From assembly GCA_032622095.1 (NCBI GenBank), contig CP136061.1, positions 7,326,734-7,390,733 of the forward strand: 64,000 nucleotides of DNA, given 5' to 3'. Below the pieces are notes generated by a model. The model ran no database searches. It was given only the letters and a program-made list of their open reading frames with translations, and was not told where the DNA came from. Each line of letters starts with the position of its first letter. Position 1 is the first letter of the stretch. Origin of the DNA: Siphonodentalium dalli (Eukaryota; Mollusca; Scaphopoda; Gadilida; Siphonodentaliidae). A program made the translations under genes and the position numbers. Positions 11,904-20,906 of the stretch are shown here, piece after piece.

Positions 11904-12529
11904 GGGTGACACGAAACGACCGAGGCCAATTGAACGGGATGGAGGAAGATTGGTTTCAATGCAGCTTTGGGCAAGGGCCCAGAAGTGACCGTCCAGGAAG
12001 GTCAGAACATAGATGGAGGACAGAACCAAAGCAGTCACTTTCAGGGGGTGACCAGGACATACACCTCGCGGAGAGGCATGGTGCTTCCACATCTTTTCTC
12101 AGAAGACAAAGGTCGCCTCATAAAATAGACGATGTGCAGGAACACTTACCACCAAGACCCACTTTGTCACAAAGAGACTTCATTTAAATCAGGTCTTCCA
12201 GGAAGACCAATCAGGGGGAATCCTGCAAATAAGTGGATCACTCCAAGTCAGGAATTGAAGCAGAGCTCCAGTGGTGACCTTATCGTCCTACATATCAGCT
12301 CGCCATCCAGTGAGGGCGACATAGGGGGTGCATGCTTCAAGGAGTCCATTAGTCCGTGTAGAACCCCAATAAAAACTCTGGCATATTGAGAAGGAGACAT
12401 ATACAGCTACTTGGCAATGACATTTCGATGCCCACATGTGACATCATAAACCAATTGGTGAGAGGCAACATCCAAGATTCAGAGCAGAGCACAACCTAGG
12501 GTCACGGTGGATCCATCACAGATGGAACC
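11904..12529 (+). other. Retroelement interior without a recognised gene
   Basis: A continuing open frame to 12187 shows no recognisable motif and is probably read-through in the wrong frame. Short palindromes of the form CTTCCAGGAAG occur here (about 12197) and again at about 13020 and 13095. Confidence 0.4.
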
Positions 12530-12997
12530 ATGAGTCCTACCTTCGTTGAACAGAATATATTTGACAGTAACCAGTCATGCCACACAGAAACTAGCTCGAA
12601 TGAGAAAAGAGGACAGATTACTGGTTGTTCAGAAAGTACCTGTATCTCTCCATATGGTGAAAACTCACGAGAATTATACACATGGGACGAAATTCTGCCT
12701 CTCCCAGTGGACCAAGTGGAACACTTGGCTAAGCTAGGACACCCCAGTGATACAGAAACTTCCAAAGATGAAATGACCATAAATGACCTTGGTGAAAATT
12801 CCATAATTCAATACAGCACGGGAATAATAGTCAAAGAAACTGAATCCGACGAAACTGAAAGGAACGACAGTACTCCTGCCACATTCAGCATCTCCTCTGA
12901 AAACTTGTTCAGCCGACATTGCACACCGGCCTCATTAACAATCGTTGCTTCGTCTAACACAAGTGGGATAGAAGAACACTACAGTGAATACATTTAA
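12530..12997 (+). CDS. Hypothetical ORF in LTR element
   Basis: A 155-residue frame starting ATG at 12530. The protein is acidic and rich in Ser, Thr and Glu, with no hydrophobic segment and no motif of a known Pol domain. It is the longest non-repeat ORF of the element. Composition is coding-like, but a shadow frame is possible. Function unknown. Confidence 0.3.
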   Translation: MSPTFVEQNIFDSNQSCHTETSSNEKRGQITGCSESTCISPYGENSRELYTWDEILPLPVDQVEHLAKLGHPSDTETSKDEMTINDLGENSIIQYSTGIIVKETESDETERNDSTPATFSISSENLFSRHCTPASLTIVASSNTSGIEEHYSEYI

Positions 12998-13479
12998 TTT
13001 AATGGCACGCACAGCCATGGCCTTCTGGGAAGGTGTCGTAGTAGCGTACTGGCACAATGGCAGTATGACAGTAAACAGCAGACATAACCATAGTCTTCCA
13101 GGAAGGCAATACGGTCCAACCAGTGGGTCCAGTCAACATATATCATCAGTGATGGTATAAGGTATAATTTGTTCCAAACACAAACTTGAAACAGACAAGC
13201 ACGGTCTATTGACTTGATCTGGAAACCTTCATGGACTGAAAAGTACTATGGGGGCATCCCTATAAGGAAGTGGCTACCAGCATCCTGCTTATCGTTATAG
13301 ACCAAATGAGCCTCTGGCACTGATAGCAGGTCCCTTCATCGAAAGGATATACAGTAATGGGCGCAGCCGCACTTGATAAAAACACAGAAAATGGAGACGA
13401 GAACCAATAGAGGATGGCCTTTATTTTGGATGCCTGGATTCCACCATGGAAGGAAACGGAAAGAGAAAGTGGGGAGGAG
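12998..13479 (+). promoter_or_regulatory. 3' untranslated part with polypurine tract
   Basis: No ORF with motifs. It ends in a purine-rich run from about 13450 to 13479 (AAGAGAAAGTGGGGAGGAG) that touches the first TG of the 3' LTR. That is where a polypurine tract, the primer for plus-strand DNA in LTR elements, is expected. Confidence 0.6.
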
Positions 13480-13684
13480 TGTAGTAGATTTTGGGTAATT
13501 CCTGACATAGCGCGCATGCGCGGGAAAAATAGAGAGAGAAATAGCACGCCGACCTCCAATCACAATAACCTGCTTGCTCGATATAAATCCATCAGCATCA
13601 GCCGGCCTGTGACATCAACCGACGTGACATCTCGACCACGACTTGCGGGGACGTCTGCACCTTATAGGGTGTAAGTTTACTTTA
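13480..13684 (+). repeat. 3' LTR, 205 bp
   Basis: Starts TGTAGTAGATTTTGGG after the purine tract and ends GTTTACTTTA before the AATA duplication. It matches 1205-1237 joined to 3019-3192 with only scattered differences. The TATA-like box GATATAAATCC lies near 13580. Confidence 0.85.
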
Positions 13685-13998
13685 AATATATTTAAACCGA
13701 CAATGACTAGCGTCGTTGTGAACAAGCGACATGTGGGGATTTATTACTTGAGCATTCCCTTTGGGTGTTATGTAAACAAAGTATACAGATGGGTGTGTCA
13801 TTCTCAGTGGAGGAAGACCTGTTGACAGTTAATCTAATTACAAATCACACTGTCGGTGGTCATAATAAGGCGCCAAAGCTACATTTTACCAAGAATCCTA
13901 AATAGGCATACCCTATAAAATTACGTCACCACACTATCATGCGCTCGGCTAGCACGTGCCACCCACACGTATTCATATATATATATTGTTGTATATCC
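13685..13998. other. Spacer, no gene
   Basis: Starts with the AATA target duplication. It contains TATA-like CCTATAAAATTACGTCACC near 13911, with a CRE-like TTACGTCA, and a short (TA)n run. No ORF with motifs. Confidence 0.4.
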
Positions 13999-14444
13999 AT
14001 ATACAGTTTGCCGTTGTGCATACATCTGATGGGAATATTTAGTGTAAACATTATCAATTTATCTGATATATATGTTTCTTTTGTGTTATAGTTTGTTCTA
14101 TTTGGGTGTAAATAAATGTAATAAACCACGATATATGCCTATGACTTTGCGTGCTGTTATATATAAGCCGTGGAATAAATAATTTGTTTCTCAACAGGTT
14201 AGTCAGTGTAAACACTATTTTATTATGGGTATTTCCTCTGATGTACAGATAATATAAGAAAAAAATGACACACCAATACAATGAGCAGCAATTGTGAGAG
14301 GCGATATCGGTGAGAGATGCTTAATTTGTTTATTATTCGATAATATTTGAAACATACCTCTGTTTTAATTCCTTTTTTTCGGCACAACAATTTATCGCCT
14401 TGCTTTCTCAATTCATCTTTCAGTTGTGCCAAGTTCATTTCATC
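13999..14444 (-). repeat. Dispersed repeat, left part of the copy split by the Polinton
   Basis: Nearly identical to about 24857-25302, beginning at CATACAGTTT and ending at TTCATTTCATCAC. Its continuation is found beyond the Polinton at about 23813-23888. So this copy was split by the insertion, while the copy at 24857-25390 is uninterrupted. Confidence 0.9.
14358..14438 (-). pseudogene. SAP-domain first exon (copy A)
   Basis: ATG at 14438 opens MNLAQLKDELRKQGDKL, the first helix and turn of a SAP DNA-binding motif (LxxLKxELxxxG). A splice donor, GAG/GTATGTTT, follows at 14357. A run of seven A near 14380 puts the end of the exon in a frame that loses the usual KKEL continuation. The other copy has eight A, and six would give a standard SAP end. 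Both copies therefore look broken in the homopolymer. The Polinton terminus lies only 6 bases upstream of this ATG. Confidence 0.6.
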
Positions 14445-14782
14445 ACACGACAGTTAGCAATTTGAACTACAGTGTCATTGACATAAAAAGGTCGTTTTCA
14501 ATTGCTAACTTGCACCGACTACAAATAGATTTTATTTGCTAACCTGCACCCTATAAATAGAATAGTCGTTTTCAATTGCTAACTTGCACCTACTATAAAT
14601 ATAATATTATACTATAGTACGAGTGTAAATATGACCTCATTGACCTGATGTTGACATTATAGTTCGAGAGTATTTAAAAAAGCGCGCCCCCACCCCCTCC
14701 CCCTTTTTAAAGGGGATGGGGTTTAAAATGGGGGAATGGGGGAGGTAAAAAAAAAAAACACAAAATTTGTTTTAAAAATGTT
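14445..14782. repeat. Left terminal inverted repeat of Polinton
   Basis: Matches the complement of 23640-23802 in blocks: ACGACAGTTAGCAATTTGAA, CTACAGTGTC, GCACCTACTATAAATA, CTATAGTACGAGTGT, CTGATGT, and a C-run followed by a G-run. The left end is longer because TTCAATTGCTAACTTGCACC with a TATAAATA box is duplicated two to three times (14497-14600). The CCCTATAAATAG and CTACTATAAATA boxes could act as terminal promoters. A C-rich tract (14686-14702) and a G-rich tract could pair as a hairpin next to the NADAR gene's end. Confidence 0.85.
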
Positions 14783-15325
14783 TTATCCTGAATGAATATG
14801 AGGATAGCGGATAAGTTTGTTTCTGATATCCATAAGAATTTTTCCAAGAAGATTGTCACCGATCCATTTCTCTTGATAATATGCACATGGATCTGAAGAA
14901 GAGAATCCGATTCCCCAATTAAGATCCGTAGGTGATGCTTCAGCGAGAATCTTCGGATAGGTCGCCACAAGACAATCTCCGAATTCTTTGATTTGTGTGA
15001 ATTTTGCTTCCACACCGATTTTCATTATGGTGTAGGAAACGTCTGACCAAACATCGGTATCGAAGTTTCTCACTGTTCTTCCGAATCGTTTAACTTGTCC
15101 AGGATTGTATATCGAGATGATTTTCTCAGCTGTCTTATAATCGTGAAAGTAGAGAGCTTTTTGGTGCTGGTAGTATTGCTCGACACAGTTGTAAGTTTTT
15201 TTTATGAACAGTGAATATTCCAGGGTATAAATTTGAGAACACGTTGTATTTCCCGTAGAATGGTAGTATGTCAGCCATCTCACACGAAGGTCGGGGTAAG
15301 AATGACAAACAAGGTGTTCATGCAA
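14783..15325 (-). CDS. NADAR (YbiA-like) domain protein
   Basis: 180-residue ORF. From about residue 44 it carries the NADAR signature in order: NCVEQYYQHQKALYF (with the conserved Glu of the vEHyyqaqK motif), KTAEKII, VKRFGRTVRNFDTDVW, EAKFTQ, LVATYPKILAEASPTDLNWG (conserved EASP-D-WGIG), and KWIGDNLLGKILMDIRNKL at the C-terminus. Known NADAR proteins cleave N-glycosidic bonds: YbiA acts on riboflavin intermediates, and phage and bacterial NADARs remove ADP-ribose from nucleic acid guanine. The domain core looks intact. The first 40 residues do not match and the true start may be later. It is the last gene of the minus-strand block, 20 bp after the protease. A role against a host ADP-ribosylation defence is inference. 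Confidence 0.82.
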   Translation of the reverse strand: MHEHLVCHSYPDLRVRWLTYYHSTGNTTCSQIYTLEYSLFIKKTYNCVEQYYQHQKALYFHDYKTAEKIISIYNPGQVKRFGRTVRNFDTDVWSDVSYTIMKIGVEAKFTQIKEFGDCLVATYPKILAEASPTDLNWGIGFSSSDPCAYYQEKWIGDNLLGKILMDIRNKLIRYPHIHSG

Positions 15326-15345
15326 TGCGATTTTATATACAGAAA

Positions 15346-15798
15346 TTATGGTTCCAATATAACATGTGTGAACAACAATACAAGTATATAATTGAATCTG
15401 CCTCGATTTTCAAAATATATGAGTGGATTATCAACATTATGTGCAATAGAATACATATAGAACAAACAATATAATCCGCAATTAAAAGAGATAATAGATT
15501 GAATTGTTTTGGTCGAGTAATGCAGTTCAATGCCTGGAAATTGCTCAAAGAAATTGAAAAATGGAGGTGGGGGTCTATCGCCAACGGGATCAAAATAAAT
15601 TAATTTGTCATTTGATGGTCTATAGATAACGATCCAATGTTGACCGGGTTTATGTGATGGATCAGTATTGGCAATAATTCCGTAACCAGCTGGTAAATGT
15701 GTTGGCAATAGATCGCAAGTTGTAACTCTAAATATAATATCCCAAACTTTTCTATCTCTTTGAGCAAGATGTTCTATGTCGTTAGTGGTAAGCATCAT
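15346..15798 (-). CDS. Adenain-type cysteine protease (maturation protease)
   Basis: 150 residues, the usual short length for this family (peptidase C5-like). Visible active-site pattern: His54 in GQHWIVIYRP, Asp70 in IYFDPVGDRPPP, Gln near residue 100 and Cys107 in FNCGLYCLFYMYS. This is the His-Asp/Glu-Gln-Cys order of adenovirus protease. In Polintons it is thought to process capsid proteins. The ATG overlaps the major-capsid stop by 4 bases (ATGA). The ORF is apparently intact, though the C-terminus (ILVLLFTHVILEP) is unremarkable. Confidence 0.88.
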   Translation of the reverse strand: MMLTTNDIEHLAQRDRKVWDIIFRVTTCDLLPTHLPAGYGIIANTDPSHKPGQHWIVIYRPSNDKLIYFDPVGDRPPPPFFNFFEQFPGIELHYSTKTIQSIISFNCGLYCLFYMYSIAHNVDNPLIYFENRGRFNYILVLLFTHVILEP

Positions 15799-17104
15799 AC
15801 ATAATCTTTGTACACGCCTCTATTGCTGTCTATTTCGATAGTATTGTCATACTCTGCATATACGATAACGTTGATGGTGTCGGGTAACGCCTGTTTAAAT
15901 TGAATGAATAGTTTTCCACTTCCTCTTTTCTTCGGTCTAAATGCACCAGAATCAGCTTGTTGGTCTGCAGTTCTATCGAAACCGAACGTGCTGTAACCGT
16001 TGGTAAAATCGTCATACGATATTTTTACATCATCTGTAGAGTAATCTTTATTGATCGAGTTCAGGAAACTATAGTAGGATGTGGTGTAGCGTTTATCGCC
16101 GACGTTTTGCTTGTAAGGAATTCCAATTACACTTTTTCCGTTGATCGTGAGATCTACTTCTTCACAATCGTAATGTTTAAAATTGAATGGTGAGCTGTCG
16201 AGTGATCCGTTATATGAGCTGTTTTTAACAAAAGCTATAATGACACGTTTTGGAAGTTGAGCATCACCTAGAAACATGTTATCATTAGTGAAACTTTGTT
16301 TTCCCTGCGCAATAGTAAACGAAGTAAGAGAAACTCTGTTAATCGGATACAATGCTCTAGATCCTGCAATGAGTTTCGACATTATAGAATTTGATTCAGT
16401 GTCACTAAGTTCAACGGTTCTAACGAAAAAGTTTGCCGAGTCTATACTAATTTTGAATGGTCCACCCTTTCCTTGCAATGCAAATTCTGGTTTGGTCCTG
16501 TACATTTTGACTCTGACTTGAACTCCCGGAAGGTTGAGTCTTTCTTGAAAAAAAGTATCGCAATGGAGTCTTCCAGTTAGTTGAAACATTTTAGGTGTCG
16601 TTTTATTCGCCTTCAGTGTAATGTTCGTAATTTTCCTCTGTCGCGTTTCATCATCGTACGGCGTATCCAGCGTCCCAGCTTTTTGTTTGATGAACATGTC
16701 TGTGTTGGCTAAGGAATTTTCAGTGCACGACGACAGTAAATTTTCAATGTAACTCCTGCAATGATATCCTCTGCCTTCACTGACTTCTTATGCGTTGAAT
16801 AACACATCAACTCATTCGAACATCGAGTGTAGGAAATTGTTAGTCGTGACTGCTTTGTTATCATTATCAAAATCCGTGCCATCTGATCTTGAAATTGTGA
16901 CATCTAACTGAATGAACGATTTCGTCAGATCGAGCCAATGACCTGCAGGTCCTTCGAAGGCAAATTCTAGTAAACCATCATATTGGTATCCGTGGTTGCG
17001 GGTTGTTTCTCGATGTATACGCCATCTTCTATAGTAACGATTGTCGGTGGCATAGAAAACAAATCAGTTTCTGATTTCCCGCAGCACTCTGATTGTCGAT
17101 GCAT
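15795..17104 (-). pseudogene. Major capsid protein, broken
   Basis: Resembles the Polinton major capsid (double jelly-roll) proteins often labelled 'F54H12.2-like' in animal genomes. ATG at 17104 starts a frame with DLFSMPPTIVTIEDG. Near 16980 a 1-base shift moves the homology to a frame reading LLEFAFEGPAGHWLDLTKS. That frame then meets TGA at 16812-16814 and TAA at 16788-16790 before continuing as the 300-codon open frame to 15795, with GRLHCDTFFQERL and later VDLTINGKSVIGIPYKQ. So there are at least one frameshift and two nonsense codons. Total length is about 435 codons, in line with the family. It lies 3 bp after the small basic gene and overlaps the protease. Confidence 0.82.
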
Positions 17105-17106
17105 GA

Positions 17107-17481
17107 TTATGAGAAGATATCCCTCGATTTTTTCTTCTTCTTTTTTCGTTGCGCAACCTTCGATTGTTTAGATCGTTTTGATTGTTGAATACTGTTGTTC
17201 TGGCTTTTACGCTTTCTGCTAAGATTTTCCGTGGCACCAGATAAGATATCTCGAGCTGCCTGTTTACTTCTGTCAGAAAGTGCACTTTTTAAATCTTCGC
17301 CAGCTAAAAGATCGTGACCGACATTCGCCACTGTTTCAAGTCCTTTGGACAGAATGGATTTTCCAGCTTTTCTGGCGAGTGGCGATACGATTCTTGCCAT
17401 TTTGCTGAAGAAATTTCCGACGCCATATCCTCGTTGATTCCGTTGACCGACGTAAATAGGAATTGACCGCCCTACATGCAT
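17107..17481 (-). CDS. Small basic virion-type protein
   Basis: 124 residues. A glycine-rich start (GYGVGNFF) leads into an amphipathic stretch, FFSKMARIVSPLARKAGKSI, then KGLETVANVGHDLLAGEDL and a very basic tail with KKKKKKSR. This composition matches small Polinton proteins that sit next to the major capsid gene and are compared with adenovirus core or membrane-active minor proteins. The ORF is intact. Role (DNA packing or membrane contact) is inferred from composition and position. Confidence 0.55.
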   Translation of the reverse strand: MHVGRSIPIYVGQRNQRGYGVGNFFSKMARIVSPLARKAGKSILSKGLETVANVGHDLLAGEDLKSALSDRSKQAARDILSGATENLSRKRKSQNNSIQQSKRSKQSKVAQRKKKKKKSRDIFS

Positions 17482-17516
17482 CTTGCTTTAATGAACTTAA
17501 ACTAGTTCGGTATTAT

Positions 17517-18588
17517 TTATATCAATTTTCTTCTACAGTGAAGAGTGAGTATCGTTCTACCTTGGGATTTGAATTGAATTGGAGCTCCAGTATCATCTGT
17601 GATTTTAATGGTAACAAAAGACGTTTTAGCATCGAGAATAGGAAAGTATTCAATATTTCGGAATTCGTGCATGAAAACTCCCTCATCGCGTTTTCTCGTT
17701 ACAACGGCTAAGAGTTTTGCGTAAGTGTCGCCCACTATACGATTCTGTATCAAGTCACAATAAATAAAGAATACGAATCTGTTATTTTTCCGCCTTGCTT
17801 TTTATAATCTAATTGATAATCGTTTTTCAAATTGAATAAGCGACCTAAATTGGAATCTCGTTTATACTGAATGAAAGCATAAGCCCAAATTTTCTCAATG
17901 ACTGAGCCTGCCTGAGTTTAGAGAATGTGATGCAATAAATATCACCGGAACAAATGATTTTGGTAAATAGTATATTACTGTCCACGAGATTCTCGATAAA
18001 ATCAGGATACCGATCTTGATGGTTGGAAAATTCTTGTTCTCCTACATGTTCGATCATACTTTCTGAAAGTTTATTAGTGTTCATAACCTTCTTGGTTTTT
18101 CTCGAATAGACTTGAATCATTTTCCGTTGAACCGTAGATATGAAATTTGGCAAATCTTCTAGCTTTTCCGAATTCAGCGGGAAATGAAGAGCATACTCCA
18201 GAGTGAGATAATCTTTGGATTCCTGGTTAGATGGTTTGTTCTCTTGAATGCTATCAGCAATCAGTGTTGCAACCACATTTCTGTTAACTGTAATAATCGG
18301 TTTTATGGGTTGTTGTCCTATTAACACTGACGCCAAATGAACAGTTATGGTGCAGGCTGGAGATTTGTCATCAGTAATGGTCAAGTCCGATAAACCCTGA
18401 ACCGGTTCATTCCAATCAGCTGGTAGAACCACTCGATTGAGCCCGACTTCATATTGGTCATGCGGTAGATCCATTATTTGTGGCAACTGGACAGTGTACT
18501 CGCTCAGAGTGTTGCCAGTAAAGGTATCCATACTGGCATTGGATGGTAATGTCAATGTGAATTGTTCAGAGTTTGCTGTGGCTGCCAT
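17517..18588 (-). pseudogene. Minor capsid (penton) protein, broken
   Basis: The N-terminal part reads FTLTLPSNASMDTFTGNTLS and YEVGLNRVVLPADWNEP, the typical Polinton minor-capsid start (TLPSNxS ... WEVxL ... yPxxW). I chose ATG 18588 because the conserved sequence begins soon after it; an in-frame upstream ATG (18621) adds unrelated residues. The first frame stops at 17845. The homology goes on in other frames: IYCDLIQNRIVGD near 17750-17780, then VTIKITDDTGAPIQFKSQG and TLHCRR at the C-terminus in the 78-codon ORF 17517-17753. At least two frameshifts (about 17850 and 17785) separate them. Expected role: single jelly-roll vertex protein. Confidence 0.8.
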
Positions 18589-18841
18589 TTCTTGATTTTC
18601 GGTGATGGCACAAATATCCAATACAGCTAGATAATAAGGTTATCCACAGTGGACTGTTGGCACCGTTCAAGCTCAAATTAACAATCGATACGATGCTTAT
18701 AATGTAGATCAGGAGGACTTGTGAAGCGAATATAATTTCTCCTGATGGTGCACGTTTTCCAAATCCAATGTTCCAGTCAGGCATTCCATCAATCACTGCT
18801 TTCTTCGCTTTATCGCCTCCACGTTTTGTTTCGATATCCAT
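18566..18841 (-). CDS. Small membrane protein of Polinton
   Basis: Taking ATG 18841 gives 91 residues. A cytosolic-type N-terminus with PDWNIGFGKR is followed by a transmembrane helix at residues 41-58 (QVLLIYIISIVSIVNLSL) and a second hydrophobic stretch, LWITLLSSCIGYL. I recall the motif IYI..NLS...LW..LLSS.IGYL from Polinton ORFs placed between integrase and penton. The end after IGYL looks frameshifted, since the usual short proline-containing tail is absent. Its start overlaps the integrase end and its end overlaps the penton start. Function unknown. Confidence 0.6.
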   Translation of the reverse strand: MDIETKRGGDKAKKAVIDGMPDWNIGFGKRAPSGEIIFASQVLLIYIISIVSIVNLSLNGANSPLWITLLSSCIGYLCHHRKSRNGSHSKL

Positions 18842-19947
18842 GAATTGAAATTGGGAGGATACCCTAACCACTTGACGAGTACTTTGTCACCTTTCCTTCT
18901 GATAATTTTTTCAACTTCCTACAATTTATTAGGTTCGACAGTTACTGGGTTAATTCTTCATTGTAAAATGTACCTTTGATTTCTTCGTCATTATAATCTT
19001 TCAACTTGTACACATTTGGAGTTCTATTTGACACCATACTTTTTACCGTAAAAATTTCGTAAGTGTAATTGGGTTCATAACCTTTGGCAAATTTCCCTTT
19101 AAACTTGTTGATTCTCACAGTTTGACCAGGTTTGAATTTTATTTTTTTCGGTAAATTTCTCTGCTATTTTTGGGCAACCAAAACTTCGTCGGCAATCTCA
19201 ACCACATCCTTAAGTGCTTTTCCGATAGATGGATGAACTCTAGAGTTGTAACCATTGACAAAGTCAGACAAAACGTCTATGTAACGCCTCGTTTTGAATT
19301 TGAGGAAATATTTTTCCAATTTTTGTTTTAGAGTGCGTTGAAACCGTTCTACAATGGCAGCCTTAGTTATTCTATTTTCAGTCGAATAGAGATGGATATT
19401 ATTACTTTTCAGTAAATATTTGAATTCGCGGAGAGTAAATATTTGAATTCGCGAAGAGTTTACATTTTCGTTCAGTTAAAAGTTTTTTAAATGCTTCTAC
19501 CAAACTATAGGCGTGTTTAGTTTTAATAGGAATTACCCATGCGTATCTAGAAAACACATCGATTACACATAACAGATAACGAAAACCGCTATTGTCCTGG
19601 CTGTATTTGGAATAGTCAGTCAAATCAGCTTGCCAAATATGATCCTTTCCGGGAGAAATAGTCCGAGATCTTTGAAACTTTTTACGAGCTGGTGCATGAA
19701 TCGTGTAAACATCTTGCGCCGATAACCAATCAGAAACACATTTCTTGCTGATGAGATGTTTCTTAGCAGCCTTAACTAAATCCTGTTTGCTTCCGAAAGC
19801 GATAGGGCTTTTAGGATCGATATACAAATCCTCAAGAATCATATCCCCATCTCTCCCAGTCTGTGACTTCTTCTCTACCATATTTCTTTCCTTTTTCACT
19901 GTGTGACCGTTTGTGACCTTTTTCACTGTGTGACCGTTTGTGACCAC
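18793..19947 (-). pseudogene. Polinton integrase with chromodomain, broken
   Basis: The catalytic core is recognisable: HIWQADLTDYSKYSQ (first Asp), FRYLLCVIDVFSRYAWVIP, then after a break HLYSTENRITKAAIVERFQR (catalytic Glu in VERF), RRYIDVLSDFVNGYNSRVHP, and a C-terminal chromodomain, EVEKIIRRKGDKVLVKWLGY, ending at a stop at 18793-18795. Damage: a 23-bp tandem duplication at 19411-19456 replaces the part that should hold the second catalytic Asp (DxGxEF); a TAG follows VLVAQK near 19163; another stop and a frame change precede the chromodomain. The N-terminus is disturbed by a 27-bp direct repeat at 19892-19945, and no zinc-binding HHCC was seen. Confidence 0.85.
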
Positions 19948-20043
19948 TTATCGGAACATGTTTCTCTTTCAACTCTCTCGCACGATGAACATTCCTATGT
20001 ACGAAACTGGAACATCAGATTTTATCAATGACTGTTTCAGTTC

Positions 20044-20553
20044 TTACCAATTTGGAAGTTCTTTTTTTGATTTTTGTCCAACTCGTTTTGGAACGAGATC
20101 ATCCAAAACGGTTGACAGTTCTCCAACAGGTTTCTCGGATATTGACAACTGTCCAGAAGAATCCCAACGAACTTCGGGGTTGTACTTTTTCAGATGATCC
20201 AATAGTTTCTGAGCTTTCTGTTTCGAATAAAGCGGTAGTGCCGATATAGCATTCTGTTCCGTCTGGTTTATATCTCTGACTTTCGGTTCTTGTTTGTTCA
20301 CAATTTCAACTGGAATAGGTTTTCGTGACTCTAAATCACTGTGTCTTTTAGCCGTTTCAAAACTCTCTTGAAGTTCGTCCAATTTTCTGTGTTTCACAGA
20401 TGGAGGTATATAGTTATTTTCACTGACATCAACAATATTGTTCTTTATTTCTGACATCTTTTCGCGTTCTATAGATGTGTTATCCTTTGAATTGGTTTTC
20501 ATCTCCAGAAACGTTCTGTAGAGAATAAGAACCATTTTATTCACTGTTTCCAT
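20044..20553 (-). CDS. Conserved Polinton protein of unknown function
   Basis: 169 residues starting METVNKMVLI. The C-terminal part reads KAQKLLDHLKKYNPEVRWDS, SGQLSISEKPVGELSTVLDD, which I recognise as a recurrent Polinton domain (a short helix pair, then W-x-x-x-G-x-L). The middle is low-complexity and charged. No catalytic motif or membrane segment. ORF intact. It starts 9 bp after the small basic gene upstream and is followed by the integrase remnant. Confidence 0.6.
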   Translation of the reverse strand: METVNKMVLILYRTFLEMKTNSKDNTSIEREKMSEIKNNIVDVSENNYIPPSVKHRKLDELQESFETAKRHSDLESRKPIPVEIVNKQEPKVRDINQTEQNAISALPLYSKQKAQKLLDHLKKYNPEVRWDSSGQLSISEKPVGELSTVLDDLVPKRVGQKSKKELPNW

Positions 20554-20562
20554 GCTTTTTTG

Positions 20563-20904
20563 TTAGAAGAGTTTCTCAATCACGTCTCCAATTACTGGTG
20601 CCAGAGCTCCCAATAAACCGAATAAAAGTGGATTCCCGCCTTTCTGAATGACACGTTTCCTGGTACCTAATTTTAACTTCTTGTCAGCAATTTTTCGAAT
20701 ATCTGTTTTGAATTTCCCTAACTGTTTCTTCTTCACTGGAGATATCTTGATATTTCCACGCAGTAACTGGTAACAACACTCTCCTAATGCATTTATACTG
20801 TTTTTGTTTAAGAACTTCTCGGAACCATTCTTCAACTCAGAATACATCTTTCGGATATTGTTTCGAAGCTTCTTGTTCGGTTTTCTGCTTTTTTTCCTCG
20901 CCAT
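20563..20904 (-). CDS. Small basic Polinton protein with QKGG motif
   Basis: ATG 20904 (MARKKSRKPNKKLRNN) is preferred over an upstream ATG at 20934 because it begins 2 bp after the preceding stop (20907-20909). 113 residues: a strongly basic N-terminus, then NALGECCYQLLRGNIKIS, a second basic region, and RVIQKGGNPLLFGLLGAL leading into a hydrophobic C-terminus. The ECxxxLLRGNI...QKGG pattern is common in Polintons from many animals and has been compared with adenoviral small core or membrane-lytic proteins; that comparison is from memory. ORF intact. Confidence 0.65.
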   Translation of the reverse strand: MARKKSRKPNKKLRNNIRKMYSELKNGSEKFLNKNSINALGECCYQLLRGNIKISPVKKKQLGKFKTDIRKIADKKLKLGTRKRVIQKGGNPLLFGLLGALAPVIGDVIEKLF

Positions 20905-20906
20905 GT

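Larger units (their letters stand above)
1205..13684 (+). mobile_element. Decayed LTR retrotransposon with a foreign insert in gag
   Basis: The ends are two copies of an LTR starting TGTAGTA and ending in ACTTTA. AATA directly precedes the left copy (1201-1204) and follows the right copy (13685-13688), a 4-bp target duplication. Inside are a TGG-starting primer-site candidate, a gag-like ORF with helix-hairpin-helix, a second ORF at 12530, and a purine tract touching the 3' LTR. No protease, reverse transcriptase, RNase H or integrase was recognised, so this copy is non-autonomous or deleted. About 6.4 kb of internal sequence (5050-11425) is an alpha-amylase exon plus two tandem arrays, which splits gag. 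The 5' LTR itself carries a 1.78-kb insertion. The HhH-type gag is typical, as I recall, of Gypsy-like elements in molluscs; that class call is inference. Confidence 0.7.

Noticed and set aside
13414-13825. Short ORFs across the 3' LTR
   Set aside because: They cover LTR sequence that also occurs at the 5' end and have no domain.
14439-14450. Perfect target-site duplication of the Polinton
   Set aside because: Flanks ATTTCATC... and ATACACTA do not match; the apparent CACGAC/GTCGTG pair is part of the inverted termini.
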